64,000 nt of DNA from contig NZ_JAJEWK010000010.1 in assembly GCF_020687745.1 (NCBI RefSeq), positions 1 through 64,000 on the forward strand, written 5' to 3'. This document shows, one piece after another, positions 25,241 through 35,189 of the stretch (position 1 is its first letter; every line of letters starts with the position of its first letter). A model generated the notes under the pieces. That model did not search any database, was not told the origin of the DNA, and worked only from the letters and a program-made list of their open reading frames with translations. The translations under genes and the position numbers were made by a program. The DNA is from Chryseobacterium sp. MFBS3-17 (lineage in GTDB: Bacteria > Bacteroidota > Bacteroidia > Flavobacteriales > Weeksellaceae).

Positions 25241-27373
25241 TTATTTACCACCACCCTCATTTTTCTCTACATTGGTCTTGGTATTCTCCTTTACTTTCTG
25301 ATTGCCAAAACGCTTGGTCAGTGTAAAGGAAGCGCCATACCATGACGATTTGCTCACGGTGTGGAACACGCCCACCTGGCTGTAGGTCGTATTGTCAAAC
25401 ACCGGCTTTTTGAAGATATTGTTCAAACGGACACTGGCCTCCAGCCCCAGATCCTCGAAGATTCTGGTAACCGACAGGTTGTGATAGAAGTTAAAAGTAT
25501 TGCCCTGTGTATTGCCGTTGTTCTGTTTGTACATTCCGCCCCAGCCGGAAAGGTTAATATTCCTGCCAAAGAGATTGGTGTATGAAAAATTAGCCGAACC
25601 ACTGAAATTGGTCAGATAATCCCGGGTATTGATGCCGTTTTTTTCATTGAAATCACTGTTGTCTGTATAATTAAAACCCAGATTAAGGTTGACATTCAGT
25701 TTGTTCTGAAGAAAAGTCTGGTTGGTATTAAAATTAGCCGAATAGCGTTCAGACCTGCCGGGGAAATTAGACGGATAAGAAATCAGCCGGTCACCGTCCT
25801 GAATGTAATCGGTCCAGTAATCCTGATTGGTAAATCCGTAATTGAGTGACAAAAAATATTTTTTATACACACCAATTTTCATTGAAAACCGATGATTCGG
25901 ATTGGGTTCCAGATCCATATTTCCGCGGTAGAAAGTACCATCGCCGGAAGGAAGTTCAAATGGATTAAATTCCGAGAACCAGGGCCGCCAGACACTGTAA
26001 TTGTAAGAACCAGACACATTGAAATTGGGCGAAAAAGTATATTTTAAAAGCACATTAGGCATCAGTAATCCATAGGAATCTTTACGCTCTTCGCCGGTGG
26101 TTTCCTGCTTCAGTTTCAGCATCATATATTCATACCGGAGTCCTATGCGCACGTCCAGTTTATCTAAAAACTTACTGCTGTAATTGGCATAAACCGAGTT
26201 CAGATTATCCCGGTAGCGGAATCTGCTTTTCAGCACTTCTGTGCTGAATCCGTGATAATCTGTGGGGATTATATTATTGTTAAAATCGAATTTCATTCCG
26301 GCTTCAAAATTGCTTCCTGCTGAATCCAGCGGTTGCGAATAATCCAGTTTCAGATAGTAATTCCGCATCTGGCTGTGATTGGTCACCTGCGTGAGTTCCT
26401 CTGTTGGAGCAATGGTTTGGTTACGCAGAAAATTGCGTTCATTATCATGGGCATTGTAATTCACGCCCGTATTCACATCAAAGATCCTGTTTTTCTCTTT
26501 ATCATAATATTTGTAAAAAACATTGGAATTCAGTACCAGGTAGCGCGAATCCTCATTCTGCCGAACGGTGTATTGATTGTAAGGCAGGTCATTCTGTAAG
26601 ATCTCCCCTGTGGAACCGCCATCTGAACTGCTTCGGTTCTGGAAAAACTCACCGATGATGCCGATATTATTGCGGTCATTAAGCTCCAACTCTGATGTGG
26701 TGGAAAAAGACGGCATTCTGTTCCGGTACACATTTTGGGCTTCCACATGCCGGGTTTCATTGTTCTGGAAGAGCAGACTTTCGGACACTTCAGAATGTTC
26801 ATTGGTCTGGTCTGCATAACTCCCGATGAGGGTTTGGGTAAAATTACCTTTATGGTAGTTCAGGTTTACGTTGCTGTACTGACTGTTTTTCTGATTCTGG
26901 GTACTTGTTGCAGATACACTGCCCTTTATGCCCTCGTCATCACGTTTTTTCAGGACAATATTGATGACCTGACCGCTGGTCTCATATCGGGAGGAAGGAT
27001 TGGTAATCACTTCTATCTTCATCAGATTATCAGCAGGTATAGATTTCAGATATTCCTTCAGTTCCTTACCGGTAAAAACAGATTTCCGGTCGTTGATGTA
27101 AACGGTCACACTTTCGCCCTCAGATTTCACCACATCATTATTGTCAATGCTCACCAGCGGCGTCATTCTCAGGACATCCCAGGTGGTATTTCCGGCCAGA
27201 ATGGAGGAATTTTCCACATTGAACACGGTACGGTCTACCTTAGATTCTACGGTAGGCTTTCTGGCGATGATGGTTACTGCCTCAATATCTTTTTGCCTGA
27301 TGGTATCCTGAGCAGTCTGCGCAGAAACCACAGCACCAAGGCAAATGAGCGCAAGAGTAAAAGAAATCTTCAT
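25241..27373 (-). CDS. TonB-dependent receptor-type outer membrane beta-barrel protein
   Basis: A 710-residue protein with a signal peptide (residues 1-18), a plug domain (about 30-140: DIEAVTIIARKP, LRMTPLVSIDNND, PADNLMKIEVITNPSSRYE) and a long C-terminal barrel of alternating polar/hydrophobic strands. It lacks the carboxypeptidase-regulatory-like N-terminal domain of SusC-type receptors and belongs to the OMP_b-brl_3-type group common in Flavobacteriia. The ligand is unknown. A perfect 12-bp palindrome (27424-27435) lies about 50 bp before the start. No partner gene is adjacent. Confidence 0.85.
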   Translation of the reverse strand: MKISFTLALICLGAVVSAQTAQDTIRQKDIEAVTIIARKPTVESKVDRTVFNVENSSILAGNTTWDVLRMTPLVSIDNNDVVKSEGESVTVYINDRKSVFTGKELKEYLKSIPADNLMKIEVITNPSSRYETSGQVINIVLKKRDDEGIKGSVSATSTQNQKNSQYSNVNLNYHKGNFTQTLIGSYADQTNEHSEVSESLLFQNNETRHVEAQNVYRNRMPSFSTTSELELNDRNNIGIIGEFFQNRSSSDGGSTGEILQNDLPYNQYTVRQNEDSRYLVLNSNVFYKYYDKEKNRIFDVNTGVNYNAHDNERNFLRNQTIAPTEELTQVTNHSQMRNYYLKLDYSQPLDSAGSNFEAGMKFDFNNNIIPTDYHGFSTEVLKSRFRYRDNLNSVYANYSSKFLDKLDVRIGLRYEYMMLKLKQETTGEERKDSYGLLMPNVLLKYTFSPNFNVSGSYNYSVWRPWFSEFNPFELPSGDGTFYRGNMDLEPNPNHRFSMKIGVYKKYFLSLNYGFTNQDYWTDYIQDGDRLISYPSNFPGRSERYSANFNTNQTFLQNKLNVNLNLGFNYTDNSDFNEKNGINTRDYLTNFSGSANFSYTNLFGRNINLSGWGGMYKQNNGNTQGNTFNFYHNLSVTRIFEDLGLEASVRLNNIFKKPVFDNTTYSQVGVFHTVSKSSWYGASFTLTKRFGNQKVKENTKTNVEKNEGGGK

Positions 27374-27491
27374 AAATTCAGTTCTATTTCAGATTAATAA
27401 GACTGCGTAGAACGGTTTTTGTTACACACGTGTGTGAATAGATCGAACTTTATACATCAATTACTGATTGACAGACGTGAAACAAATGGGA

Positions 27492-27556
27492 TTTTTTCGG
27501 GCGGCGGCTTCGCCGCCGCCCGAAAAAAAATGAGCGCGGCCCTGCGGGCCGCGCTC
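27492..27556 (-). terminator. tandem GC-rich hairpins, terminator of mdh
   Basis: Two perfect hairpins lie side by side. The one nearer mdh (arms 27532-27542 and 27546-27556, GAGCGCGGCCC) is followed on the minus strand by T8 and is a classical terminator for mdh. The second (arms 27492-27508 and 27512-27528, 17 bp including T6/A6, loop TTC) begins right after, sharing the T-tract. Doubling may tighten termination ahead of the receptor gene's promoter. Confidence 0.85.
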
Positions 27557-27580
27557 AAAAAGCTTTATTTTAAATCCGAA

Positions 27581-28507
27581 TCAGAACTTCAGATCTGCAT
27601 TCACCTCTCTTACTGCTTTGGCAGCAGTAGCGAATTTTTCTTTTTCTGCGTCTGTAAGGGTAATGTCCACTATTTTTTCCACACCGTTTTTCCCGATGAT
27701 TGCCGGAACTCCCAGGCAGATATCGCTTTCGCCGTACTCACCGTTCAGCATCAGGGAACATGGAATCATTTTCTTCTGATCACAAACAATAGACTGTACC
27801 AGAACAGATACAGCTGCTCCCGGCGCATACCATGCAGAAGTTCCCAGCAGTTTGGTAAGTGTAGCACCGCCTACTTTGGTTTCTTCTTCTACATAGGCTT
27901 GTTTTTCATCATTCAGAAACTCAGAAACCGGCACACCATTTCTGGTTGCTTTACTCATCAGCGGAAGCATCCCGGTGTCGCTATGGGCAGCGATTACCAT
28001 ACCGTCTACGTCTGAGATCGGGCAATCCAGTGCTTCTGCCAGTCTGTATTTGAAACGTGCAGAATCCAGCGCTCCACCCATCCCTATAATTCTTTCTTTT
28101 GGTAAGCCTGATGTTTTATGAACCAGATACGCCATGGTATCCATCGGATTAGACACCACAATGATGATGACATCCGGCGAATGTTTTACCAGATTTTCAG
28201 TTACATCTTTCACAATACCGGCGTTGATACCGATGAGTTCCTCTCTGGTCATTCCCGGTTTTCTTGGGATTCCGGAGGTGATAACAGCCACTTTGGATCC
28301 GGCTGTTTTACTGTAGTCACCGGTAGTCCCGGTAATTTTGGTATCAAAACCATTTAAGGAAGCAGTTTGCATCAAATCCATTGCTTTACCTTCGGCAAAA
28401 CCTTCTTTGATATCTACTAAAACAACTTCTGATGAGAAGTTTTTCATGGCAATGTACTCTGCGCAACTTGCGCCTACTGCTCCGGCTCCAACTACGGTTA
28501 CTTTCAT
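27581..28507 (-). CDS. mdh: malate dehydrogenase
   Basis: A 308-residue NAD-dependent LDH/MDH-superfamily enzyme: GAGAVGASCAEYI at the start, IPRKPGMTRE (catalytic loop Arg residues), VSNPMDTMAYL, and the catalytic His in IAAHSDTGM. IPRKPGM marks it as malate and not lactate dehydrogenase. It interconverts malate and oxaloacetate in the TCA cycle. Single gene with a strong terminator. Confidence 0.93.
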   Translation of the reverse strand: MKVTVVGAGAVGASCAEYIAMKNFSSEVVLVDIKEGFAEGKAMDLMQTASLNGFDTKITGTTGDYSKTAGSKVAVITSGIPRKPGMTREELIGINAGIVKDVTENLVKHSPDVIIIVVSNPMDTMAYLVHKTSGLPKERIIGMGGALDSARFKYRLAEALDCPISDVDGMVIAAHSDTGMLPLMSKATRNGVPVSEFLNDEKQAYVEEETKVGGATLTKLLGTSAWYAPGAAVSVLVQSIVCDQKKMIPCSLMLNGEYGESDICLGVPAIIGKNGVEKIVDITLTDAEKEKFATAAKAVREVNADLKF

Positions 28508-28614
28508 AATTTAACTTTTAATTTATACTTATTTTTTATTGTTTGCGAAAATGCAGTTCAAATTTATGAAAACTAAAAAGTTCGGGCAATTTTTAAGGGA
28601 TAAAATCCCGAAAT

Positions 28615-29757
28615 TTATTCGCCGGGTTCTGCTTTATAGCGGTCACTGCTCAGCGTGCGGAGGAATGCGGCAAGATCTGAAATCTCCTCATCTGTAAGGT
28701 CCAGCCGTTTAATCATGTCAGATTTTTTAGGAAAGGCCGGATCTTTCTGTTGCCTGCGGGTCAGTGTTTCGGTGCCCATCCCTGCGTTATACATCATCAA
28801 AACATTGCGGATTTCCGGAAACTGCCCGTTGTGCATGTAGGGTGAAGTGAGGGTCAGCTCACGCAGCGAAGGTGTACGGAATTTCCGGCGGTCGGCTTCT
28901 TTTCCGGTCAACTCATACAAGCCCATATCTTCATCTTCGCTACTGAAAAAATCGAGCCCGATATTGTAGAATTTCTGGTCAGAAAACAAGGGTGTATTAT
29001 GGCAGTTCACGCAGTTTGCTTTGGTGCGGAACAGGTGCAGACCGCGGACTTCCGCATTGGAAAATTCGTCCTTTTTACCTTCCACAAACAAATCAAATCT
29101 GGATTTCCCGCTTACCAAAGACCGTTCATAGGTGGCAATGGCCTGTGAAAGCCGGTGTGCTGTAATTTCGTCTGAACCAAAAACCTCTCTGAACTTCTGC
29201 CGATACTCCGGATTTTCTTTTACCCGTTCCAGTGCCAGATCCATGGTAAAATTCATCTCCCGCGGATCTTCCAGCGGGTGTTTCACCTGCGCCTCCAGCG
29301 TGGAAACACGACCATCCCAGAACAAGGTATGGAAGTATCCGGAATTGATTACGGTGAGTACATTTCGTAACCCCAACTGACCCTCATGACCGGCCGTGAG
29401 CATATTGTAATCGGCAAAGCCATAAGATGGCAGGTGACAGGCAGCACATGATATTTTCCCGGACTCCGAGAGCTGAGGATCAAAGAAAAGTTCTTTTCCC
29501 AGTTCTGCGCGGGCTTCAGACCAGGGATTATCTTCAGGAAAAACCATAGCGGGCAGCGGTCCGATGTCCTGAAAACCTTCGCGGGCGGCATTAAACAGAA
29601 ATGGTCTGGGCCACAGTTCAGGTCTGCCACTGCCATAAAGTTCCCGCAACTCCTCTACCGTATAGTTATTTTCCCGGAGCGCGTAGCTGCACAGAAAAAG
29701 AATCAGTGACAAAATCAAAAATCCGGAAAAAAGAATACTTTTCAACTGCGGCTTCAT
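28615..29757 (-). CDS. di-heme cytochrome c peroxidase
   Basis: A 380-residue protein with an N-terminal hydrophobic signal/anchor (about 8-27) and two heme c sites: CAACH at 104-108 and CVNCH at 249-253. RNVLTVINSGYFHTLFWDGR (131-150) and the region ending AFLRTLSSD are typical of the CcpA/MauG family. It would reduce hydrogen peroxide in the periplasm with electrons from small cytochromes. It is a single gene on the minus strand, preceded by the nucleoid protein gene. Confidence 0.88.
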   Translation of the reverse strand: MKPQLKSILFSGFLILSLILFLCSYALRENNYTVEELRELYGSGRPELWPRPFLFNAAREGFQDIGPLPAMVFPEDNPWSEARAELGKELFFDPQLSESGKISCAACHLPSYGFADYNMLTAGHEGQLGLRNVLTVINSGYFHTLFWDGRVSTLEAQVKHPLEDPREMNFTMDLALERVKENPEYRQKFREVFGSDEITAHRLSQAIATYERSLVSGKSRFDLFVEGKKDEFSNAEVRGLHLFRTKANCVNCHNTPLFSDQKFYNIGLDFFSSEDEDMGLYELTGKEADRRKFRTPSLRELTLTSPYMHNGQFPEIRNVLMMYNAGMGTETLTRRQQKDPAFPKKSDMIKRLDLTDEEISDLAAFLRTLSSDRYKAEPGE

Positions 29758-29801
29758 AGCGGGTACAAAGTTAAGATATTCAGTGGGAACGGGTGAATCG
29801 T

Positions 29802-30818
29802 TTACTTTTCCTCCTCGTAATACAGGCGGTAGTACTTCCCTTTTTCATCTTGTCCGGTCTCAATCATCTTGCGGTCACCGTGCACATAGATATGGAAATT
29901 TTTGTCCAGTTTTATCACACTTTTAAATCCGCGGCTTTGCTTCTTTACGGCTGCTTCATTGATTGCAAAATCTTCAGAAATAGAGACCTGCATTTCCTGT
30001 TCGTAATCACTTTTAAAGTTTCCGAAACTTTCAATAACCTGCTGATCTTCAAGAACTTTTGAGGTAAACTCCTCAAAATCAAATTGTTCCCTGTCTTTAA
30101 AGAAATTAATGGATTTATTCAGAAAATCTGCCTGGTCTGCTTTGGATACTTCAAACTCCTGTGGCAGTTGCTTCGTCACGTACTCCTTATACACATTCAG
30201 GGTTTCCTGGGTATGAAAATACTCGTCATTGCGCTGGCGGATTTTCAGAAAATCTTCGAACCAATAATACATATCGCCATTCTTGTTATTGTCTACGGCC
30301 GATACTACAAATCCGGTGTCCTTGCTGTTGTTGTAAATCAGCGCTCCTTTATCCAGTTTCCCCAGAGAAATTCCGTAATCCCTTTCAATGTCAAAGGTAT
30401 CTTCTTTTGGGAAAATTTTCAGAAAAGGATCTTTCTTTTCGGTTTTAAAAATTCCGATGGAGTCAATTTTGGCGCCGTCTGCCCCTTCTTCACCTTCAAA
30501 ATAGATGATGAACACTTCACCGGCCTGCACGCGGGGATTCTCTGTAATATCATACAGATGATTGGCAATATTTTCAGCCTCAAACAAAAATTTGTCTTTA
30601 TCCTCAAAAATTTCAGCTACCGAGGAATACACCGGATTGAGCGTAAGATAGGTATCGCTGTAAAACTGAAACTGTTCTTCAGACTTGAACGCTTTCAGGA
30701 AAAAATTCTCCAGCAATTCTTTCATATCATCCTCCAACTGGAGTTCTGCATCTGAGAGAAAAAGGGATTCCTGATTGATTTTATTACCAACTTTATGAAC
30801 TACGATTTTAGAAAACAT
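29802..30818 (-). CDS. nucleoid-associated protein (NdpA/YejK family)
   Basis: A 338-residue protein starting MFSKIVVHKVGNK, the usual first strand of the 37-kDa nucleoid-associated family. An upstream in-frame ATG at 30857 would add 13 residues that do not fit the family start, so 30818 is preferred. AEIFEDKDKFLFEAENIANHLY and EVFIIYFEGEEGADG are in the expected places. Members bind DNA or the nucleoid; the role is unclear. No relation to the neighbours is evident. Confidence 0.8.
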   Translation of the reverse strand: MFSKIVVHKVGNKINQESLFLSDAELQLEDDMKELLENFFLKAFKSEEQFQFYSDTYLTLNPVYSSVAEIFEDKDKFLFEAENIANHLYDITENPRVQAGEVFIIYFEGEEGADGAKIDSIGIFKTEKKDPFLKIFPKEDTFDIERDYGISLGKLDKGALIYNNSKDTGFVVSAVDNNKNGDMYYWFEDFLKIRQRNDEYFHTQETLNVYKEYVTKQLPQEFEVSKADQADFLNKSINFFKDREQFDFEEFTSKVLEDQQVIESFGNFKSDYEQEMQVSISEDFAINEAAVKKQSRGFKSVIKLDKNFHIYVHGDRKMIETGQDEKGKYYRLYYEEEK

Positions 30819-30904
30819 GCTGTAATGATATAGGTCTGCAAAGATATTCCAAATCATTGAAGCAGGAAATTTTTAGTGCCTTAATTCTGACTCTGCACCC
30901 ATCA

Positions 30905-31954
30905 TTAAACCAAAATGCCGGTGCAATGGTCTTCTGAACTCCCGGTGGACGAACTCAGTACATTTATTTCGTTATGAAGGCGGAGAATACCCATGAACGC
31001 AAAAATAAGGGCTTCTTTGTAATTAATGATTTCTGCTGAAGGAATGACCAGCGAACATTCTGTCTTTTTCCGAAGCTCTTCCATCAGAAAAGTATGATAA
31101 GCACCACCACCCGTCACCAGAAGATTTCTGATGCCGTACGCATTCAGCACTGCGGCAATCTGAACCGAAATATGCGCGGTAAAAGTAGCGAGCGCATCTG
31201 CCGGCTTCATCCTTTTCATCAGCGGCAATATTTCGGCATTCACCCATTCGGCACCGAGTGACTTCGGGGGTTTCCGGCGGTAGTATGACAATGCATTGAG
31301 TTTTGCCAGCACTTTTTGGTTTACGGTTCCTGTTCTGGCCAGGTTGCCACCATCGTCAAAAGGCAGTTTCAGTTTATTCGCAAAGAAATTCAGGACTCTG
31401 TTTACCGGACAAATATCAAAAGCAATTCGCCGGTCTTTTATTTCTATTGAAATATTGGAAAATCCGCCCAGATTCAGGCAGGCATCATATTCAGAAAACA
31501 ACAGCTGATCGCCCACCGGTACCAGCGGTGCACCGTTTCCGCCGCGCAGCACATCGGCACTGCGGAAATCATAAACCACAGGGACATCATTCAACAGCCG
31601 GATCGCCCGGCCGTCACCAATCTGCACGGTATATTTTTTTTTCGGATTATGAAAAACCGTATGGCCATGAGATGCAATCACATCCAGCTTTTTAATCTTG
31701 TGTCTGCTGATGAAATGCTTTACGCTTTCACCCAGATAAAAACCATAAGACGCATTCAGTTCATAAAGTTCTTCGGCACTCATGCGCATGGCATCAGCCA
31801 GCTTCCGCTCCATGCGGCGCGGATAAGATTCGGTTTCACCGGCCAGAATTTCGAAATTCCAGATGCCGTTTTCATTTCGGGTAAAGGAAGCGTAGCAAAG
31901 ATCCAAACCGTCCAGGCTGGTCCCGGACATCAGACCGATGGCATAAAAAGTCAT
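30905..31954 (-). CDS. anmK: anhydro-N-acetylmuramic acid kinase
   Basis: A 349-residue kinase of the ASKHA fold: GLMSGTSLDGLDLCYA (residues 7-22) forms the phosphate-binding loop, VIASHGHTVFHNP near 110 and LNLGGFSNIS near 187 are conserved, and the C-terminal LVTGGGAYHTFL holds the second nucleotide loop. It phosphorylates and opens 1,6-anhydroMurNAc during murein recycling, giving MurNAc-6-phosphate. Monocistronic. Confidence 0.92.
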   Translation of the reverse strand: MTFYAIGLMSGTSLDGLDLCYASFTRNENGIWNFEILAGETESYPRRMERKLADAMRMSAEELYELNASYGFYLGESVKHFISRHKIKKLDVIASHGHTVFHNPKKKYTVQIGDGRAIRLLNDVPVVYDFRSADVLRGGNGAPLVPVGDQLLFSEYDACLNLGGFSNISIEIKDRRIAFDICPVNRVLNFFANKLKLPFDDGGNLARTGTVNQKVLAKLNALSYYRRKPPKSLGAEWVNAEILPLMKRMKPADALATFTAHISVQIAAVLNAYGIRNLLVTGGGAYHTFLMEELRKKTECSLVIPSAEIINYKEALIFAFMGILRLHNEINVLSSSTGSSEDHCTGILV

Positions 31955-32002
31955 TGATAATTTTTCTTAAAGATAATGATATCTGAGAAACTTCAGCAGA
32001 AA

Positions 32003-32590
32003 TTATCTTTGCTGATCCGGAATTTTTTTGGCATTGATATCACCGGCATTGTTAAAGAAGGTATATTCCGAGAAATCATCTTTGGCCCACATTCCGTTGG
32101 AAGCCACGAGCGTAGATCCGTCCTTGTCTGTGACGTACACGGTATCCGAAGTATAAATTTCCTTTTTGGCCTGATCCCAGAAAACGGTTTGCATGGCAAA
32201 TGTCTGCCCCTCACTGGTGAGTACTTTCACATTGCCCCGGGCTTCATAAAACTGTTTCATCTCCGTCATTTTTGCATATTTGGCGGTAATTCTGCCGGGA
32301 TTCTTCGGGTTTTTTTTATCGAAATATTCTATATCAATGCCTTTATTGGCCACCACATAGGGGGTATCAATCAGCTCGTATTTTTCAATAAGCGGTGCTT
32401 TGGCGCGCATCTTCACAAACCCGGAATCACGCTGCACAATATGGGCATTGTATATAATCTGGGATGGAAAATCCACTTTTTTATTGGCCGCATTCACATT
32501 GGCCAGATCTTCTTCACAGGATACAAAAAATATAGCCAGACCCAGAAGGCAGGCTACATTCTTTAATTTTATGCTGAAAAGAAAGTTCAT
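32003..32590 (-). CDS. lptC: LPS export periplasmic protein LptC
   Basis: A 195-residue protein with an N-terminal signal and a lipobox FFVSC (Cys 25), so it looks like a lipoprotein form and not the single-helix anchored E. coli form. VDFPSQIIYNAHIVQRDSG and the beta-jellyroll strands (YFDKKNPKNPGRITAKYAKM, GNVKVLTSEGQTF) fit the LptC/OstA-like fold that bridges the LptBFG transporter to LptA. It lies 3 bp after an outer membrane protein gene and is surely co-transcribed with it. Confidence 0.82.
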   Translation of the reverse strand: MNFLFSIKLKNVACLLGLAIFFVSCEEDLANVNAANKKVDFPSQIIYNAHIVQRDSGFVKMRAKAPLIEKYELIDTPYVVANKGIDIEYFDKKNPKNPGRITAKYAKMTEMKQFYEARGNVKVLTSEGQTFAMQTVFWDQAKKEIYTSDTVYVTDKDGSTLVASNGMWAKDDFSEYTFFNNAGDINAKKIPDQQR

Positions 32591-32593
32591 TTC

Positions 32594-33868
32594 TTAGTTG
32601 TACAAACGTTTCTGGAACCAGCGGTCTGCAAAGTTAAATCCTACTTTCACATTGATATAGTTCTGATTCACCAGATTATTTTTGAGGGTACCTCTTTTAC
32701 CCAGTTCCACTCCTACATCCAGACCGGTCATGCGGTTCAGTGTGGTATTTTTGAAAGGCAAAGTAGCTCCGAATGTAATTCCGAAACGATTGATATCGGT
32801 ATCATTGATCTGGAGATTTCCCTTTTCGTAGAAAGCACCATAGCGGTAAATAATTCTTTCAAAATAGTTTCTGAAGTTATTGGCATTGGGTAAAAACCAT
32901 CCTCCGGCTGCTACCCTGTAGGAATCCTGATACTGGAAATCCTGACCTACGAACTGAATGGTTTCCCCCTTGCGGTAATCTACCTGCGCACCGGCAAACC
33001 AGCGAAGATTATGCCCGAATCCTGCTCCTACAGACGCTTCCAGCGGCAACAGATTGTTCCCGGAGGTATTGCGCTCTTCCACCACACTTACATAATTTTT
33101 TATCCCGTTGTTGTTATAAAAATAGGTACTGTTGGTAAAATAAGATTCCATTTCATTGGAGTTACCAAAAGTTGTGGTCGCCCCGATGGTCAGTTTTCTG
33201 TCGTTTTCGTATTTTTTCTGATAGGTAGTCCCCAAGGTGAAGTTATAATTTTTCACCCGGTTTCTGGTTTCATAGCCGTTTATAAGTTCTGCATCAGAAT
33301 ACATCAATTCATCAATATCATACAGGTTTCCAAAGTAGAAATTGGTACGCAGACCCAGGGCAAACTCCGGAGAAATCTGGTAAGAAATTGCGCCCTGCAC
33401 GGTGCTCAGAGTTCCTTCTCCACGGAAATTATTGGCTTTGATGCTGCCATCACTCAGCGTTTCGGTTACCACCACATTATAATTTTTTGAGCTGTATGGC
33501 TGGTACCCCAATCCAAATTTCACTTTTTGGGAAACAGGAAACGCAATAGAGATATTGGAAAGGTAGGTAGAATGCTTGGTGACCTTATAATCGTTATGAT
33601 CTGACTTGAAGAAATTATTCTCATTGGTCGCTTCCAGTTTAATGGAAGTGAGTTGCAAATTTTCGTTGGCTGCGGGGTTTTTAAAGTTAAAACTGCTGTT
33701 AAAATCGGTAACATAAGCTGTAGAAATACCGGCCATAGCCGCATTTTCTACGGTATTGTCATATTTCACATCTCCGATTCCGTAGGCGGCATACGGTGAG
33801 TTCCCGATGTTTTGGGCGTTCAGATAAATCCCTGCGGTTACGAATGTTATAGCGAAAATAAATTTCAT
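32594..33868 (-). CDS. outer membrane beta-barrel protein of unknown function, upstream of lptC
   Basis: A 424-residue protein with a signal peptide (residues 1-18) and barrel-type alternating strands to the end, which closes in Tyr-Asn (RWFQKRLYN). GNSPYAAYGIGDVKYDNT and FNSSFNFKNPAANENLQ near the start resemble FadL/TodX-like porin families of Bacteroidota in style, but I cannot assign a ligand. The tight coupling with lptC suggests a role near the envelope, perhaps in lipid or LPS handling; that is inference. Confidence 0.72.
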   Translation of the reverse strand: MKFIFAITFVTAGIYLNAQNIGNSPYAAYGIGDVKYDNTVENAAMAGISTAYVTDFNSSFNFKNPAANENLQLTSIKLEATNENNFFKSDHNDYKVTKHSTYLSNISIAFPVSQKVKFGLGYQPYSSKNYNVVVTETLSDGSIKANNFRGEGTLSTVQGAISYQISPEFALGLRTNFYFGNLYDIDELMYSDAELINGYETRNRVKNYNFTLGTTYQKKYENDRKLTIGATTTFGNSNEMESYFTNSTYFYNNNGIKNYVSVVEERNTSGNNLLPLEASVGAGFGHNLRWFAGAQVDYRKGETIQFVGQDFQYQDSYRVAAGGWFLPNANNFRNYFERIIYRYGAFYEKGNLQINDTDINRFGITFGATLPFKNTTLNRMTGLDVGVELGKRGTLKNNLVNQNYINVKVGFNFADRWFQKRLYN

Positions 33869-34030
33869 TCTCTTTTTTTAAAATAATGCGCAAATATCTT
33901 AATTATTACTGAAATGAAGAAATTTACTTTGGTTAAAGTTTGTTAAGTGCTCATGCCTGAAAACCAAAGCCCAAGGTGTTTTGCAGCTTCAAAATCGGCT
34001 GCACACTATCGCTCCGAAGCCAAAATTTTA

Positions 34031-34038
34031 TATCTTTG
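34031..34038 (+). promoter_or_regulatory. -7 promoter box for holB
   Basis: TATCTTTG ends only 4 bp before the ATG at 34043. With such spacing the transcript would have almost no leader, so translation of this gene probably starts near the RNA 5' end. Confidence 0.5.
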
Positions 34039-34042
34039 AAAC

Positions 34043-35161
34043 ATGGATTGGGATCATATTGCAGGTCAGCAAAAACTGAAAGAACAGCTTCAGAAAAGCA
34101 TCACGGACAACCGCGTAAGTCACGCCCAGCTTTTTCTGGGAAAGGAAGGCCACGGTACACTGCCTCTGGCACTGGCCTATGCGCAGTCTATTCTGCGAAA
34201 TGAAAATGAGGCGGCCAAATCCCGGGTAGAGAACCTGAACCATCTGGATTTGCATTTCAGTTTTCCGGTGTACAGCGAAAAGAGTAAATCCCAGAGCAGC
34301 CGGTTCTTTCCGCAGTTCCGGGAGATGATTCTGGAAAATCCCTACGCCGGTTTCGATGACTGGAGCAGCCTGCTGGAATCCGAAAACAAACAACTCTTCA
34401 TCTCGGCAGATGAAGTAGATGAGCAAAACGAAAAGTTTCTGCTGAAAAGTTTTGAAGGCGGCACCAAAATTCTCATCATGTGGCGTGCCGATAAAATGAA
34501 CGTATCGGCGTCCAACAAATTACTGAAGTTTCTGGAAGAACCACCGGCGAAAACCATTATCCTGCTCACAGCCGATACCGCAGATGATATGTTGCCCACC
34601 ATTCTCTCCCGCACCCAGACCATAGAAGTTCCGGCGGTACAGGATGAAGACCTCGGCCGGTATCTGCATGAACAGCACGGTGCCCCCGAAGACCAACTGG
34701 AAGAAATTGTGCGCCGCTCCACCGGCAATGTGAATACGGCATTAAAGATTTTGCGGAATGAAGGTTCCGGCGAATTTGAGGAGTTGTTTATTCAATGGGT
34801 ACGCGACGCATTTCAGGTGAAAAAGAAACCCGAATTTCTGAAAAACATCATCATGTGGGCCAGAAACATTGCCACCTGGAACCGGGAGAAGCAAAAAAGC
34901 TTTCTGGATTATTGCAGCGAAATGTTCCGCCTCGCCCTGCTGCAAAACTACGGTTTGAATCATATGATTTACCGCAAGATTGACCACTCGGGGTTCAACT
35001 GGGACAGCTTTACAAGATTCATTCACGGCGCCAATATTGAGAGTATCATGGAGGAAATCACCACTGCCGATTACCATTTGCAGCGGAATGCCAATGCAAA
35101 AATTGTGTGGACGGATTTGGGCATTAAATTATCACGCTACATCCACAAATCAGCGCAATAA
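34043..35161 (+). CDS. holB: DNA polymerase III delta' subunit
   Basis: A 372-residue clamp-loader protein of AAA+ build: MDWDHIAGQQKLKEQLQKSI at the start, RVSHAQLFLGKEGHGTLPLALAYAQ carrying a degenerate P-loop (no GKT, as is usual for delta'), then ADKMNVSASNKLLKFLEEPP and the LSRTQTIEVP segment that replaces the SRC motif. A helical collar follows. It joins the delta and gamma/tau subunits to load the sliding clamp. Single plus-strand gene between minus-strand genes. Confidence 0.88.
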   Translation: MDWDHIAGQQKLKEQLQKSITDNRVSHAQLFLGKEGHGTLPLALAYAQSILRNENEAAKSRVENLNHLDLHFSFPVYSEKSKSQSSRFFPQFREMILENPYAGFDDWSSLLESENKQLFISADEVDEQNEKFLLKSFEGGTKILIMWRADKMNVSASNKLLKFLEEPPAKTIILLTADTADDMLPTILSRTQTIEVPAVQDEDLGRYLHEQHGAPEDQLEEIVRRSTGNVNTALKILRNEGSGEFEELFIQWVRDAFQVKKKPEFLKNIIMWARNIATWNREKQKSFLDYCSEMFRLALLQNYGLNHMIYRKIDHSGFNWDSFTRFIHGANIESIMEEITTADYHLQRNANAKIVWTDLGIKLSRYIHKSAQ

Positions 35162-35189
35162 AACCGGCATTCAAATTCCGGAATTTTTT

